From: Rubrobacteraceae bacterium
GTDB lineage: Bacteria; Actinomycetota; Rubrobacteria; Rubrobacterales; Rubrobacteraceae
Assembly: GCA_023511405.1 (NCBI GenBank)
Contig: JAIMBO010000018.1
Span: 1-32,642, forward strand
Length of the DNA: 32,642 nucleotides
Direction of reading: 5' to 3'
Shown here: positions 7,061 through 14,233 of the stretch, one piece after another
Position numbering within the stretch: the stretch's first letter is position 1
Layout: each line of letters opens with the position of its first letter
The notes under the pieces: generated by a model
What the model was told of the DNA's origin: nothing
What the model saw: the letters and a program-made list of their open reading frames with translations, nothing else
Databases searched by the model: none
Made by a program: the position numbers and the translations under genes

Positions 7061-7822
7061 TTGAGTTTTGATCTGTGGCAGGGGGTGGTGCTTGCGGGTG
7101 CGGGGTTTCTCTCCGGGGCGCTCAACGCCGCCGCTGGGGGAGGTTCTCTGATCAGCTTCCCCGCTCTTTTGTGGGTGGGGTATCCACCGATAGTCGCCAA
7201 CGTCACCAACAACGTCTCCGCCGTGCCGGGATACGTGGGTGGGGGATGGGGATATCGCCGCTACCTCTCGGGGCAGAAGGGCAGGATCATCCCTCTCTCC
7301 ATAGCGAGCACGGTGGGCAGCGCCATCGGGGTCTTCCTGATTCTGAAGAGCTCTCGGGCCCAGTTCGAGGGGGTGGTGCCGTTCCTCGTTCTGCTGGCCT
7401 GCGCTCTTCTTGCGGTCCAGCCCTATGTGGGGAAGTTGCTCGCCCGCTTCCAGAAGCGCCGGAGCACGCGGCCGGGATTGGGCGTCCTCGCCGCTCAGAC
7501 CCTCGCCGCCGTTTACGGAGGATACTTCGGGGCTGCGCTCGGTGTGGCCGTGCTGGCGCTGCTCGGGATAGCCATAGACGACAGCCTGCAGCGGATAAAC
7601 GCTCTGAAGGCATTTTTGCAGATCGTAATAGGCGGGGTCGCAGCGGTGGGGTTCATAATCCTCACGCCGGTCGCCTGGGGAGCGGTGGCTATCGTCGCAC
7701 CGGCCTCGATCGTCGGGGGGAGGTTCGGGGCGTGGGCGGCCCAGCGGCTCAGCGACCGGGTGCTCAGGATTGCCATCGTGATCTACGGCGTGGCGATCGC
7801 GGGCTGGCTGTTCGTGCGTTAG
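7061..7822 (+). CDS. TSUP family (TauE/SafE-type) membrane permease
   Basis: 253 residues with about eight hydrophobic helices. The N-terminal family block VLAGAGFLSGALNAAAGGGSL and a second repeat starting LAAQTLAAVYGGYFGAALGV show the duplicated TauE/SafE (PF01925) topology. Family members move sulfite, sulfonates, sulfoacetate or other small anions out of or into the cell; the substrate here cannot be told. A TTG start at 7061 is used because it directly precedes the first helix and has an AGGG stretch 4-7 nt upstream. It stands divergently from the deoR operon, sharing the 221-nt intergenic region with it, so joint control is possible. It is followed 29 nt later by a small membrane protein gene. 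Confidence 0.85.
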   Translation: MSFDLWQGVVLAGAGFLSGALNAAAGGGSLISFPALLWVGYPPIVANVTNNVSAVPGYVGGGWGYRRYLSGQKGRIIPLSIASTVGSAIGVFLILKSSRAQFEGVVPFLVLLACALLAVQPYVGKLLARFQKRRSTRPGLGVLAAQTLAAVYGGYFGAALGVAVLALLGIAIDDSLQRINALKAFLQIVIGGVAAVGFIILTPVAWGAVAIVAPASIVGGRFGAWAAQRLSDRVLRIAIVIYGVAIAGWLFVR

Positions 7823-7837
7823 GGGCCTGGTAGGCTG

Positions 7838-7843
7838 TAGAAT
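7838..7843 (+). promoter_or_regulatory. -10 box placed for a leaderless transcript of the small membrane protein
   Basis: TAGAAT ends 9 nt before the GTG at 7852, so the predicted transcription start falls within a base or two of the start codon. No clear ribosome-binding site is present and no good -35 is seen. Confidence 0.4.
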
Positions 7844-7851
7844 GCCGTCCC

Positions 7852-8304
7852 GTGAATCACGGTAAGCTCTGGAGAGAGGCCGCTCGTGCCGGCGTACGGT
7901 GGGGGATAACCGGCGGCGTCGTCGGGTTCGTAGTCTCCCTTCTCGGCGCTTTGGCCGGGGTTATCGCTGCCGGTTTCGTCGGCGTGCTCTGTGGACGGCG
8001 GGTGGCTCGATCCACGGAACACGGCGGCCGGCCCGCCGATGGAGCCAGGGCCGGGCTCGCCGCCGGGCTCGTGGCGATGCCCGTCTTCGTCGTGGGGAGC
8101 GCCGCGGGGGCGCTGCTCTCCGCGAGCAGCCTGGGCTCCCGCAGGATCGCCGCAGCACTCTCCGACGCCACCGGCCTGCACCTCACCCCCGGCGAGGCCT
8201 GGCAGATCTTCCTGCTCTCCATCGCCCTCGCCGCGTTCTTCGAGGCCGTGATCTTCCTCGTCGCTTCGGTCGCCGCCGGAGCCCTCGCCTGCAGGAGGGG
8301 GTAG
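7852..8304 (+). CDS. Small integral membrane protein of unknown function
   Basis: 150 residues starting at GTG 7852. I do not recognise a family. Four hydrophobic Ala/Gly/Val-rich segments are visible: about residues 18-46 (WGITGGVVGFVVSLLGALAG onward), 65-90, 118-132 and 134-146. A basic, polar stretch lies between the first two (GRRVARSTEHGGRP) and an amphipathic segment with SDATGLHLTPGEAWQ before the third. The C-terminus is short and basic (RRG). Base and codon use match the neighbours. It follows the TSUP gene on the same strand and converges on the lipoprotein gene, with only 4 nt between the two stops. Confidence 0.65.
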   Translation: MNHGKLWREAARAGVRWGITGGVVGFVVSLLGALAGVIAAGFVGVLCGRRVARSTEHGGRPADGARAGLAAGLVAMPVFVVGSAAGALLSASSLGSRRIAAALSDATGLHLTPGEAWQIFLLSIALAAFFEAVIFLVASVAAGALACRRG

Positions 8305-8310
8305 CCTCCT
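8293..8310. other. Inverted repeat between convergent stop codons
   Basis: AGGAGG-GGGTAG-CCTCCT forms a 6-bp stem that covers the TAG of the plus-strand gene (8302-8304) and reaches into the TAG of the minus-strand lipoprotein gene (8311-8309). It has no T run on either side, so it is a weak bidirectional terminator candidate at best. Confidence 0.35.
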
Positions 8311-9292
8311 ATCTCCCGGCGGAGACCGGGACGCTCACGCCCTCGAACTGGCCGGTCTTCGCGCTCGCGGAGCCTACCTCGAGCGTTCCGCTTCCGTTGA
8401 AGGCCGGGAAAGTGAGGGTCGTTCTGAAGTAACCCCAGGTGCTCGACCAGTCGTTGGCCTTCGTGCTCTTGCGGGCGATGACGGCTCCGCTCGAGTCCTT
8501 GAGCAGGACCGTGACCTGACCCTCGAAGGTGCGGGCGTAGCCCTCCACGGTGAGCGGGCTCGAGACCGACTCACCCTTGCGGGGCTCCATGACGACGACC
8601 TGCTTGCCACGCACCGGGAGCGGGCGTCCCAGAGCAGAGCCCGACGGCTGGTAGTCGATCACCAGACGTCCCGGGTTGTCCAGGCCGAACACCCGGTAGC
8701 GGAACCCTCCGGTCGCGAACACGTCTACGAAGAGCCCCCCGTTCGGGGCTCGGACCACGTAGTAGTCGTCCATGATGGAGCCGCCCAGATTGCTGCCGGA
8801 GGCGGAAGTGGACCTGACCCCGGGGAGGTAGATGCGGCTGTAGCCCTCACCCGCGGGGCTCGAGAGCCTCCAGCGTGGGACCGAGGTCGCCGCCCCCCCG
8901 TTCTTGCCGAAGTCTATGACCAGACGCTCGTAGTTCCCGTGGCGGCCGAACCTGACGTTTCGGATGCTGTCGGCCGCTCCCGGCGTACCTCCCTGCGCCT
9001 GCGGCGCCGCAGTGAAGCCCGGGAGGTTGCCCCGCTCCGTACCGGATGACCGCTTCGCACCGCCTTTCGTGGGCTTGGATTTCGCCGCGGTGCCGGAGCT
9101 CGCACGATCTCCGCCGGGTTTGCCGGAGCTTCGCCCCGAGCCCGTGCTCATGGAGGATGCCGACGAAGAGGACACGGCTTGCGTGCCGGTCGAGCTCCGC
9201 TGTTTGCTGCCCGTCTGGCTGCTCTGACCACACGCCGCTACGATCAGAGCCAGCCCGAGGACGGTAAGGACCGTCAAAGCAAGCCTTCTCAT
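8309..9292 (-). CDS. Lipoprotein with AMIN-like and Gmad2 (spore-germination-type) domains
   Basis: 327 residues. The signal MRRLALTVLTVLGLALIVAAC has a lipobox ending at Cys21, so the protein should be anchored to the outer face of the membrane. Residues about 22-105 are a low-complexity Ser/Thr/Gly/Lys linker. Residues about 110-220 look like an AMIN-like domain (IRNVRFGRHGNYERLVIDFG through GRLVIDYQPSG). Residues about 230-325 match a Gmad2 immunoglobulin-like domain (PRKGESVSSPLTVEGYARTF, then VTVLLKDSSGAVIA). AMIN-type domains bind cell-wall components in amidase and secretin systems. Gmad2 accompanies GerM-type proteins in spore formers but is also found in non-sporulating actinobacteria. 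A cell-envelope role is likely and nothing finer can be said. GAGGAA lies just before the ATG. Confidence 0.75.
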   Translation of the reverse strand: MRRLALTVLTVLGLALIVAACGQSSQTGSKQRSSTGTQAVSSSSASSMSTGSGRSSGKPGGDRASSGTAAKSKPTKGGAKRSSGTERGNLPGFTAAPQAQGGTPGAADSIRNVRFGRHGNYERLVIDFGKNGGAATSVPRWRLSSPAGEGYSRIYLPGVRSTSASGSNLGGSIMDDYYVVRAPNGGLFVDVFATGGFRYRVFGLDNPGRLVIDYQPSGSALGRPLPVRGKQVVVMEPRKGESVSSPLTVEGYARTFEGQVTVLLKDSSGAVIARKSTKANDWSSTWGYFRTTLTFPAFNGSGTLEVGSASAKTGQFEGVSVPVSAGR

Positions 9293-9371
9293 CTGTTCCT
9301 CCCCGCTCAGACTCCATGGACGGACCGCTGGTGCGGTTCGTTCTCAGAAGTAAGGATAAAACAAAAGAGCG

Positions 9372-9848
9372 CTACTTTCTGCGGGCCGCCTCCTCGGCGC
9401 CCTCGCCGAAGACCAGCCCCTCGCTCTCCTCGCGGCCGACCCCCGCCGCGTCGAGCCGCCGGTCTCGCTGGTAACGCCGGATCGCGGCTTTGAGCGTACC
9501 GAGCCCCAGGGTGGCGCACCTCGGGCGGGAGGCGACGATCTGGCGGCCGAGTTTCTCGATCATCTCGTTGTAGTCCATCTCGAGGATCTCGTCCATCGTC
9601 AGGTTCTTCTCGTGGACCTCCTCGAGGAGCATGCTCGCGGCCGCCATGCTTATCGTGCAGCCCTCTCCCTCGAAGGTCACGTCCTCGAGGTGCTTTTCGT
9701 CCTCTGCGCCTTTCAGGTAGATCGTGACGACGTCGCCGCAGCCGGGGTTGCCCCCGGGCATCGTGACGTCGGCCTCTTCGAGGGGTCCCCGGTGGCGCGG
9801 CCTCTGATAGTGGTCGGTGAGGATCTGTATCTGGAGCTGCCTGTCCAA
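9372..9848 (-). CDS. sufU: SufU-type iron-sulfur cluster assembly scaffold / sulfur acceptor
   Basis: 158 residues. The three zinc/cluster-binding cysteines of the SufU/IscU fold are present: Cys37 in GGNPGCGD (with Asp39), Cys64 in EGEGCTISMAAASML, and Cys111 in SRPRCATLGLGTLKAA. The roughly 20-residue segment between the second and third blocks fits the SufU (Gram-positive) branch rather than IscU. SufU accepts sulfur from the SufS desulfurase and supplies it to SufBCD. Unusually for the family, no suf genes adjoin it here. The TTG start at 9848 gives the normal N-terminus (MDRQLQIQILTDHYQRPRH); a GGGAG box lies close upstream. The C-terminal 25 residues are a charged extension. Transcribed divergently from ychF. 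Confidence 0.9.
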   Translation of the reverse strand: MDRQLQIQILTDHYQRPRHRGPLEEADVTMPGGNPGCGDVVTIYLKGAEDEKHLEDVTFEGEGCTISMAAASMLLEEVHEKNLTMDEILEMDYNEMIEKLGRQIVASRPRCATLGLGTLKAAIRRYQRDRRLDAAGVGREESEGLVFGEGAEEAARRK

Positions 9849-9887
9849 GACTCCCTACCTCTTCGCTGCTCGCTCTCGCAATGCACG

Positions 9888-9893
9888 ATTTTA
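9888..9893 (-). promoter_or_regulatory. -10 box of sufU
   Basis: TAAAAT on the minus strand (9893-9888), about 40 nt before the TTG start of sufU. No convincing -35 is present. Confidence 0.4.
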
Positions 9894-9931
9894 CCGCGCT
9901 CCGAGCGGGCGTGCCGCGGCTCGTTTGCGGA

Positions 9932-9937
9932 TACAAT
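9932..9937 (+). promoter_or_regulatory. -10 box of ychF; predicts a leaderless mRNA
   Basis: TACAAT is followed by six bases and then ATG at 9944, placing the expected transcription start on the A of the start codon. No Shine-Dalgarno sequence precedes the ATG. Confidence 0.6.
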
Positions 9938-9943
9938 AGGTTC

Positions 9944-11026
9944 ATGAAAGTAGGGATAGTAGGTCTTCCCAACGTAGGAAAATCCACGCTTTTCAACAGC
10001 CTCACCCGGGCGGGGGCGGAGGCGCAGAACTATCCGTTCACCACGATAGAGCCCAACCTGGGCGTCGCCGCCGTGCCGGACGACAGGCTCGACGCGCTCG
10101 CCGGGGTCATGCGGAGCCGACGGAAGGTCCCGGCGACGGTCGACTTCGTCGACATAGCCGGGCTCGTGCGCGGGGCGAGCCGGGGTGAGGGGCTCGGGAA
10201 CCAGTTCCTCGGACACATCCGCGAGTGTGACGCGATAGCGCACGTGGTACGTTGCTTCGCCGACGAGAACGTCTCCCACGTGCACGCGGGTGTGGATCCC
10301 GGGAACGACATAGAGACGATAAACACCGAGCTTCTGCTCGCCGATCTCGCGACCGTGGAGCGCAGGATCGAGCGCGTCTCGCGTGCGGCCAAGAGCGGCG
10401 AGAAGAGCCTCGTCGAGGAGGCCGCCGCGCTCGAGCGGCTGCGCGAGCACCTCTCCGAGGGCAACCCGGCGCGCACCTTCCCGGAGCGGGAGCCCGTCGA
10501 GGAGGCGTTAAGGACGCTCATCACCGCCAAGCCCACCCTGTACGTGGCCAACGTGGACGAGGATTCGCTCGCGGAGGGGGATGCCTACAGCGCCGAGGTG
10601 GAGAAGGTGGCGGCGCGCGAGGGTGCGGAGGCCGTGCGGCTCTCGGCGAAGCTGGAGGACGAGATCGCCGGTCTCTCGCCGGAGGAGGCCGGGGAGTACC
10701 TCGCGATGCTCGGCGTCGGATCCAGTGGGTTCGAGGAGTTCGTGCGGGCGGCGTACCGGCTGCTCGGCCTCATAACCTTCTTCACCGCCGGGGAGAAGGA
10801 GAGCCGGGCCTGGACCGTTCGCGAGGGGGCGACCGCCAGGGAGGCCGCAGGCAGGATCCACTCCGACATGGAGAAGGGCTTCATCGCCGCAGAGGTCGGT
10901 CGTTGGGACGAGGTCGTCGAGGCCGGCTCGTGGGCGAAGGCCCGCGAGGAGGCGAAGGTCCGTCTCGAGGGCCGCGACTACGTCGTGAGAGACGGCGACG
11001 TGATGCTGGTTCGCTTCAACGCGTGA
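9944..11026 (+). CDS. ychF: YchF/Obg-like ATPase
   Basis: 360 residues, the normal length. G1 is GLPNVGKST (residues 7-15), G3 is DFVDIAGLVRGAS, and the G4 position reads NVDE instead of NKxD, the change that makes YchF prefer ATP over GTP. A helical coiled-coil insertion (about 125-200) precedes the C-terminal TGS-type domain (about 275-358, LITFFTAGEKESRAWTV through DYVVRDGDVMLVRFNA). YchF is a ribosome-associated ATPase linked to stress and translation. The ATG at 9944 is preferred over upstream in-frame codons because the family N-terminus is MKVGIVGLPNVGK and the -10 box points to this base. Its stop overlaps the start of the selenoprotein gene (TGATG), so the two are co-transcribed and probably coupled. 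Confidence 0.95.
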   Translation: MKVGIVGLPNVGKSTLFNSLTRAGAEAQNYPFTTIEPNLGVAAVPDDRLDALAGVMRSRRKVPATVDFVDIAGLVRGASRGEGLGNQFLGHIRECDAIAHVVRCFADENVSHVHAGVDPGNDIETINTELLLADLATVERRIERVSRAAKSGEKSLVEEAAALERLREHLSEGNPARTFPEREPVEEALRTLITAKPTLYVANVDEDSLAEGDAYSAEVEKVAAREGAEAVRLSAKLEDEIAGLSPEEAGEYLAMLGVGSSGFEEFVRAAYRLLGLITFFTAGEKESRAWTVREGATAREAAGRIHSDMEKGFIAAEVGRWDEVVEAGSWAKAREEAKVRLEGRDYVVRDGDVMLVRFNA

Positions 11027-11682
11027 TGGTGCCGTTCGCGCGGCCGGAGAAGCCGCTCTCCGAATGCCGGGTCGCTCTCGTCTCGACCGGCGGGGTGCAC
11101 CTGCCGGAGCAGCCCCGCTTCGACATAGACGACCCCGCGGGCGACTGCTCGTACCGCGAGATCCCGGCCGGGGCAGAAGAGCTCACCTGGACCCACGCCT
11201 ACTACCCGCGTCCGGGACGGCCCGCGGAGGACCTCGACAGCGTCTTCCCGCTCTGGACCCTGCGGAAGCTCGCGGAGGAGGGCGTGGTGGGAGAGCTCAA
11301 CCGGAGACACTTCAGCTTCATGGGGGCGATCCACGATCCCGCACCGCTCGCGGAGGAGACCGCTCCCGAGGTAGCCGGGAGACTGCTCCGGGATGCGGTC
11401 GACGCCGTGCTCCTGACCCCTTCCTGACCGCTGTGCCACCGGTCCGTGGGGCTGGTAGCTCAGACGATAGAGGGGCGCGGGATCCCGACGGTCACCCTCG
11501 CGATGGAGGACGGGGTCGAGGCCCCCAGGGTGGCCCGGGTGCCCTTCCCTTACGGGTTCCCGGCGGGGGAACCCCACGACGCGCGCAGGCACCGGGAAGT
11601 CGTTCTCGCCGCGCTCGCCCTCCTGCACGAGCTCGACGTTCCCGGCGAGGTCCGGCTCCCTTTCCGGTGGAGCGGGCCGTGA
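11026..11682 (+). CDS. GrdB-like selenoprotein (glycine/sarcosine/betaine reductase selenoprotein B family) with in-frame TGA = Sec134
   Basis: Ordinary reading stops at TGA 11425-11427 after ...DAVDAVLLTPS. The same frame continues without another stop to TGA 11680-11682, and the continuation reads P-L-C-H-R-S-VGLVAQTIEGRGIPTVTL. Joined, this gives 218 residues with Sec134-P-L-Cys137, a UxxC redox motif. The N-terminal half (VALVSTGGVHLPEQPRFD, CSYREIP, VFPLWTLRKLAEEGVVGEL) and C-terminal half (VPFPYGFPAGEP) both belong to the selenoprotein-B-like family, whose members carry U or C at this place. GrdB itself is part of clostridial glycine reductase. The short family seen in aerobes is of unknown reaction, presumably thiol/selenol redox. 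A SECIS-like hairpin follows the TGA. The start ATG overlaps the ychF stop by one base. Alternatives are a recent nonsense mutation or a sequencing error, but both flanks are intact and conserved. Confidence 0.82.
11425..11456 (+). promoter_or_regulatory. UGA selenocysteine codon and candidate bacterial SECIS hairpin
   Basis: The TGA is 11425-11427. Downstream, CCAC (11436-11439) pairs with GTGG (11446-11449) around a six-base loop CGGTCC. A lower helix pairs ACCG (11427-11430) with TGGT (11453-11456), with an internal loop or bulge between. The GGTC in the loop recalls the GGUC loop of E. coli fdhF SECIS, and a G is in the first two loop positions as in the bacterial consensus. The distance from TGA to the loop is on the short side. 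Confidence 0.5.
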
Positions 11683-11714
11683 GAACTTTACCGTCCCCCG
11701 GCGTGGCGCGGGAG

Positions 11715-11720
11715 TATACT
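11715..11720 (+). promoter_or_regulatory. -10 box upstream of the DUF6391 gene
   Basis: TATACT, 45 nt before the GTG at 11765. A TTTACC upstream is too far away to be its -35. Confidence 0.4.
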
Positions 11721-11764
11721 CATTGCCGGACGTAGATGCGTAGCGCAAAGGTGAGAGTGAGAAG

Positions 11765-12457
11765 GTGAGCATAATATTACTCTTCTTCGTGGCCTTTTTG
11801 GCCGTGTCCTTCCTGTTCTTGCTGCCCGTGATCTTCTCGCTTCAGGCCCTGGGCAGCCTCTTCGTCTACCCCAGACAGCTCGCCGCGATGTTCGGGAACA
11901 GGATCCTGAGGCGCAACCACGCCCTCGAGCACGCCACGATAGCGGTGATGATGGAGCGCGAGCCCGGGCGCAGGCTCAACGGCTTCTCCACCGACGAGGG
12001 GTTCTTCGTTCAGGGCGTGCGCTCGATCGAGGAAGTCGAGAGCGCCGCGCGCGAGGCGCTCCAGCGCCTGAAGCGGGGCGAGAGGAGGCTCGCCATCCAC
12101 CGCAACTGCGGCACTACGATCGTCGCGGCGAACCTGCTCGCCGCGGTCTTCTTCCTCATCGCGCTCGGCGTGGGCATATACCTGGGTGGCCAGGGACTCT
12201 ACGCCATGATCGTGCTCGGGGTCTTGCTCTCCTTCCTGCTCAGGGTTCCGTTCAGCCTCTTCCTGCAACGGTTCGTGACCACCGACGCCGATCTCTCCAA
12301 CGCCGAGGTCGGCTGGGTCGAGCCCGCCCGCCCGCAGGATCTGCACGCCGGGATCCTCGGGATGCTTCTCGCGGCCACCACCGTCAGGGTCCGGGTCTTC
12401 CATACTGACCCCGAGGCCGTCGAGTTCGTCCCCGACGACGAGACGATAACCCGCTAG
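11765..12457 (+). CDS. DUF6391 family membrane protein
   Basis: 230 residues. The N-terminal hydrophobic helix (about 3-32) is followed by a soluble block with NRILRRNHALEHATIAVMME (His52, Glu55, His56), LNGFSTDEGFFVQG, and RLAIHRNCGTTIVAAN; these are the conserved features I associate with DUF6391. Two further membrane helices follow (about 125-165), with a C-terminal polar tail rich in Asp/Glu. The HALEH block and the invariant HxNCGT suggest a metal or redox site but no function is established. Start GTG 11765 directly precedes the first helix; the purine-rich GTGAGAGTGAGAAG before it is the only possible ribosome-binding site. Its stop shares the palindromic CTAG with the stop of the convergent gene. 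Confidence 0.72.
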   Translation: MSIILLFFVAFLAVSFLFLLPVIFSLQALGSLFVYPRQLAAMFGNRILRRNHALEHATIAVMMEREPGRRLNGFSTDEGFFVQGVRSIEEVESAAREALQRLKRGERRLAIHRNCGTTIVAANLLAAVFFLIALGVGIYLGGQGLYAMIVLGVLLSFLLRVPFSLFLQRFVTTDADLSNAEVGWVEPARPQDLHAGILGMLLAATTVRVRVFHTDPEAVEFVPDDETITR

Positions 12458-13524
12458 AGGACACCCCTCAGCGTTTCGGCGACCACGAACGGGTCGGAAG
12501 CGACGACCGGCGCCGCATAGAGCTCCATCGCCCCGACGTCCGAGGTGCGGTTCGCGGGCGAGCCCCGGTCCACCAGGCGCACCACGGCCGGAAACGAAGA
12601 CCAGTCCTCCTGCACCGGGGCCAGGGGGGGCAGGTAGAAGGCGGCGTTGAAGCTGCTCACGCCGAGCTCCCGCGTGAAGGCGGTGAGGAGCCGGGCGAAG
12701 GCGCGGCGCAGGCTGCCGTCTTCCAGGCTCTCTCCGAGCAGGATCACCTCCTTCTCCTTCACCGGCGTGAGGCTCGCGAAAGCCCGGGCGCCCGCCGGTA
12801 CCGAGAGCCCCAGAGCGTCGTGGACGCGGTAGAGGTCGTCGAAGTAGGAGGGGCCGTAGGCCAGCGCCGACCTTCTCAGGTGCTCGACCTTTGGGTAGTG
12901 GGAGAAGCGGGCCGCAATCACCTGGGCGTGGCCGTGGATGATCGAACCCCCGGCGCGCCACAGGCAGTTCCACATCAGGAAGAAGTAGCGTGCCTCCGGG
13001 TCGGTCCGGAGGGCGCTTTTCCCCCACTCCATCCCGACCTCTAAGTAGTCTTCGACCCTCTCGGGCGTGAGCTGCAGCGGGTCGTGCTCGTCGAAGACGA
13101 TCACACCGTGGAACGCGTCGTATTTGGCCACGTTCGAGGCGGTTACCGCGTGATCCCCGTGGATGCGTCCGAAGACGTCCTTCGGCGTACCCTCCTCCGG
13201 ACGGCAGAAGGGGTCACCCTCGGTGCGCGCTATCTCCTCGGAGAGGCGTGGGTCCACGCCCGTATCCAGCGGGCGGGAGGCGCGCAGGCCGTTGAAGAGC
13301 GTCCCCTCCAGCGTGACCCTGTTCGTGACCCGCACGATGCGCTGCTCTTCGACGGCCTCCACCGACCCGAAGGTCTTCTCGACCCACGCTCGCATTCCTT
13401 CGGGGACGATCAGCCTCCCGGTCGAGACGTCGACCTCGAAGATGCGTCGGGCCAGATCCCGCTCCTCTTCGGGCAGCCCTTCGATGAGGTTCTGCAGGTT
13501 GGTGATGGTGTGTTGCGTGCTCAC
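12454..13524 (-). CDS. HIT-superfamily protein resembling galactose-1-phosphate uridylyltransferases
   Basis: 356 residues. The catalytic-type motif GGSIIHGHAQV (His197, His199, Gln201) is that of the HIT/GalT superfamily, in which the middle His forms the nucleotidyl intermediate. An earlier block FNGLRASRP and VIVFDEHDPLQLTPERVEDY also fits GalT-like folds, as does the late block VSSFNAAFYLPPL. True GalT normally has HxHxQ plus zinc cysteines in other places; here only scattered Cys (107, 187) are present, so the substrate is not assigned. Nucleotidyltransferase or nucleotide phosphorylase/hydrolase activity is likely. GTG start at 13524 with GGGGAG 9 nt upstream. It converges on the DUF6391 gene with a 4-nt overlap. 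Confidence 0.7.
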   Translation of the reverse strand: MSTQHTITNLQNLIEGLPEEERDLARRIFEVDVSTGRLIVPEGMRAWVEKTFGSVEAVEEQRIVRVTNRVTLEGTLFNGLRASRPLDTGVDPRLSEEIARTEGDPFCRPEEGTPKDVFGRIHGDHAVTASNVAKYDAFHGVIVFDEHDPLQLTPERVEDYLEVGMEWGKSALRTDPEARYFFLMWNCLWRAGGSIIHGHAQVIAARFSHYPKVEHLRRSALAYGPSYFDDLYRVHDALGLSVPAGARAFASLTPVKEKEVILLGESLEDGSLRRAFARLLTAFTRELGVSSFNAAFYLPPLAPVQEDWSSFPAVVRLVDRGSPANRTSDVGAMELYAAPVVASDPFVVAETLRGVL

Positions 13525-13647
13525 TGCGCCAGTCTCCCCGAGCAGAAGGCCTTCGAGGAGCTTTGATCCTGCCGTGGTCCGGCGGTGGGTACGGGCTTAG
13601 GATCCCGCAGGCGAAGCACGCTCATATGTTTCGTGTGGACGGACCGT

Positions 13648-14190
13648 TCATTCGTGCTCCTCCTGGCGCCCCAGCAGCTTCGCCATGTATAGCTCGTCCA
13701 CGAACGAGCCCTCGACGAAGAGCGATTCCCTCCTGCGACCCTCGATGGCGAACCCCATCTTCTTGTACAGCGAGATCGCGGCCTCGTTGTGCTCCATCAC
13801 CGTGAGCTCCAGACGGTGTATCCCGTGCTGGCGGGCCCAGCGTTCGGCCTCAGACATCAGGGCAGTCCCGATCCCGCGCCCGACGAATTCCTGGAGGATG
13901 CCCATGTTTATGCTGGCCGTGTGTCTGTTGCGTCGGTAGTCTCCGCCACGCGCCTCCAGGTATCCGACCATCCGGCCGGAGGCCTCGGCGACGAGGATCG
14001 TGCGGTTGCCCGTGTCGAAGGATCGCCTTATCTGTTCGGTCTCCTGGCGTACGGTGGTGGTTCGTTCCCCGGGTTCTAGGAGCATGAAGGCGGTCTCCCG
14101 GTCGAGACGTCTCTGGAGCCTCAGCAGATCTTCCGCGTCACCCTCCCAGGCGCGTCTTATGCGTACCTTCTCCTGGCCGGTCTCTTTCAC
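13648..14190 (-). CDS. GNAT-family N-acetyltransferase
   Basis: 180 residues. The GNAT core runs from RIRRAWEGDAEDLLRLQRRL through LVAEASGRMVGYLEARGG to the acetyl-CoA loop INMGILQEFVGRGIGTALM (R/Q-x-x-G-x-G/A type), then HRLELTVMEHNEAAISLYKKMGF, the typical motif B region. It resembles the RimI-like or small-molecule GNATs with an N-terminal segment rich in Arg/Glu. The acceptor (protein amino group, polyamine, antibiotic) cannot be told. GTG start at 14190; the zinc-ribbon gene lies 43 nt upstream on the same strand and may be co-transcribed. The 123 nt between this gene and the HIT-like gene holds nothing I recognise. Confidence 0.85.
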   Translation of the reverse strand: MKETGQEKVRIRRAWEGDAEDLLRLQRRLDRETAFMLLEPGERTTTVRQETEQIRRSFDTGNRTILVAEASGRMVGYLEARGGDYRRNRHTASINMGILQEFVGRGIGTALMSEAERWARQHGIHRLELTVMEHNEAAISLYKKMGFAIEGRRRESLFVEGSFVDELYMAKLLGRQEEHE

Positions 14191-14233
14191 CGTTCGGTGC
14201 GCCTCTTCACGACGAGGTCACTCCCTCCGTCCT

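Noticed and set aside
11451-11480. GGTAGCTCAG...GATAGAG resembles a tRNA D arm
   Set aside because: No matching acceptor, anticodon or T arm follows; the stretch is coding in the selenoprotein-like gene.
11428-11682. Separate small gene starting at GTG 11446
   Set aside because: It begins mid-domain, has no ribosome-binding site of its own and completes the selenoprotein-B-like fold of the upstream half.
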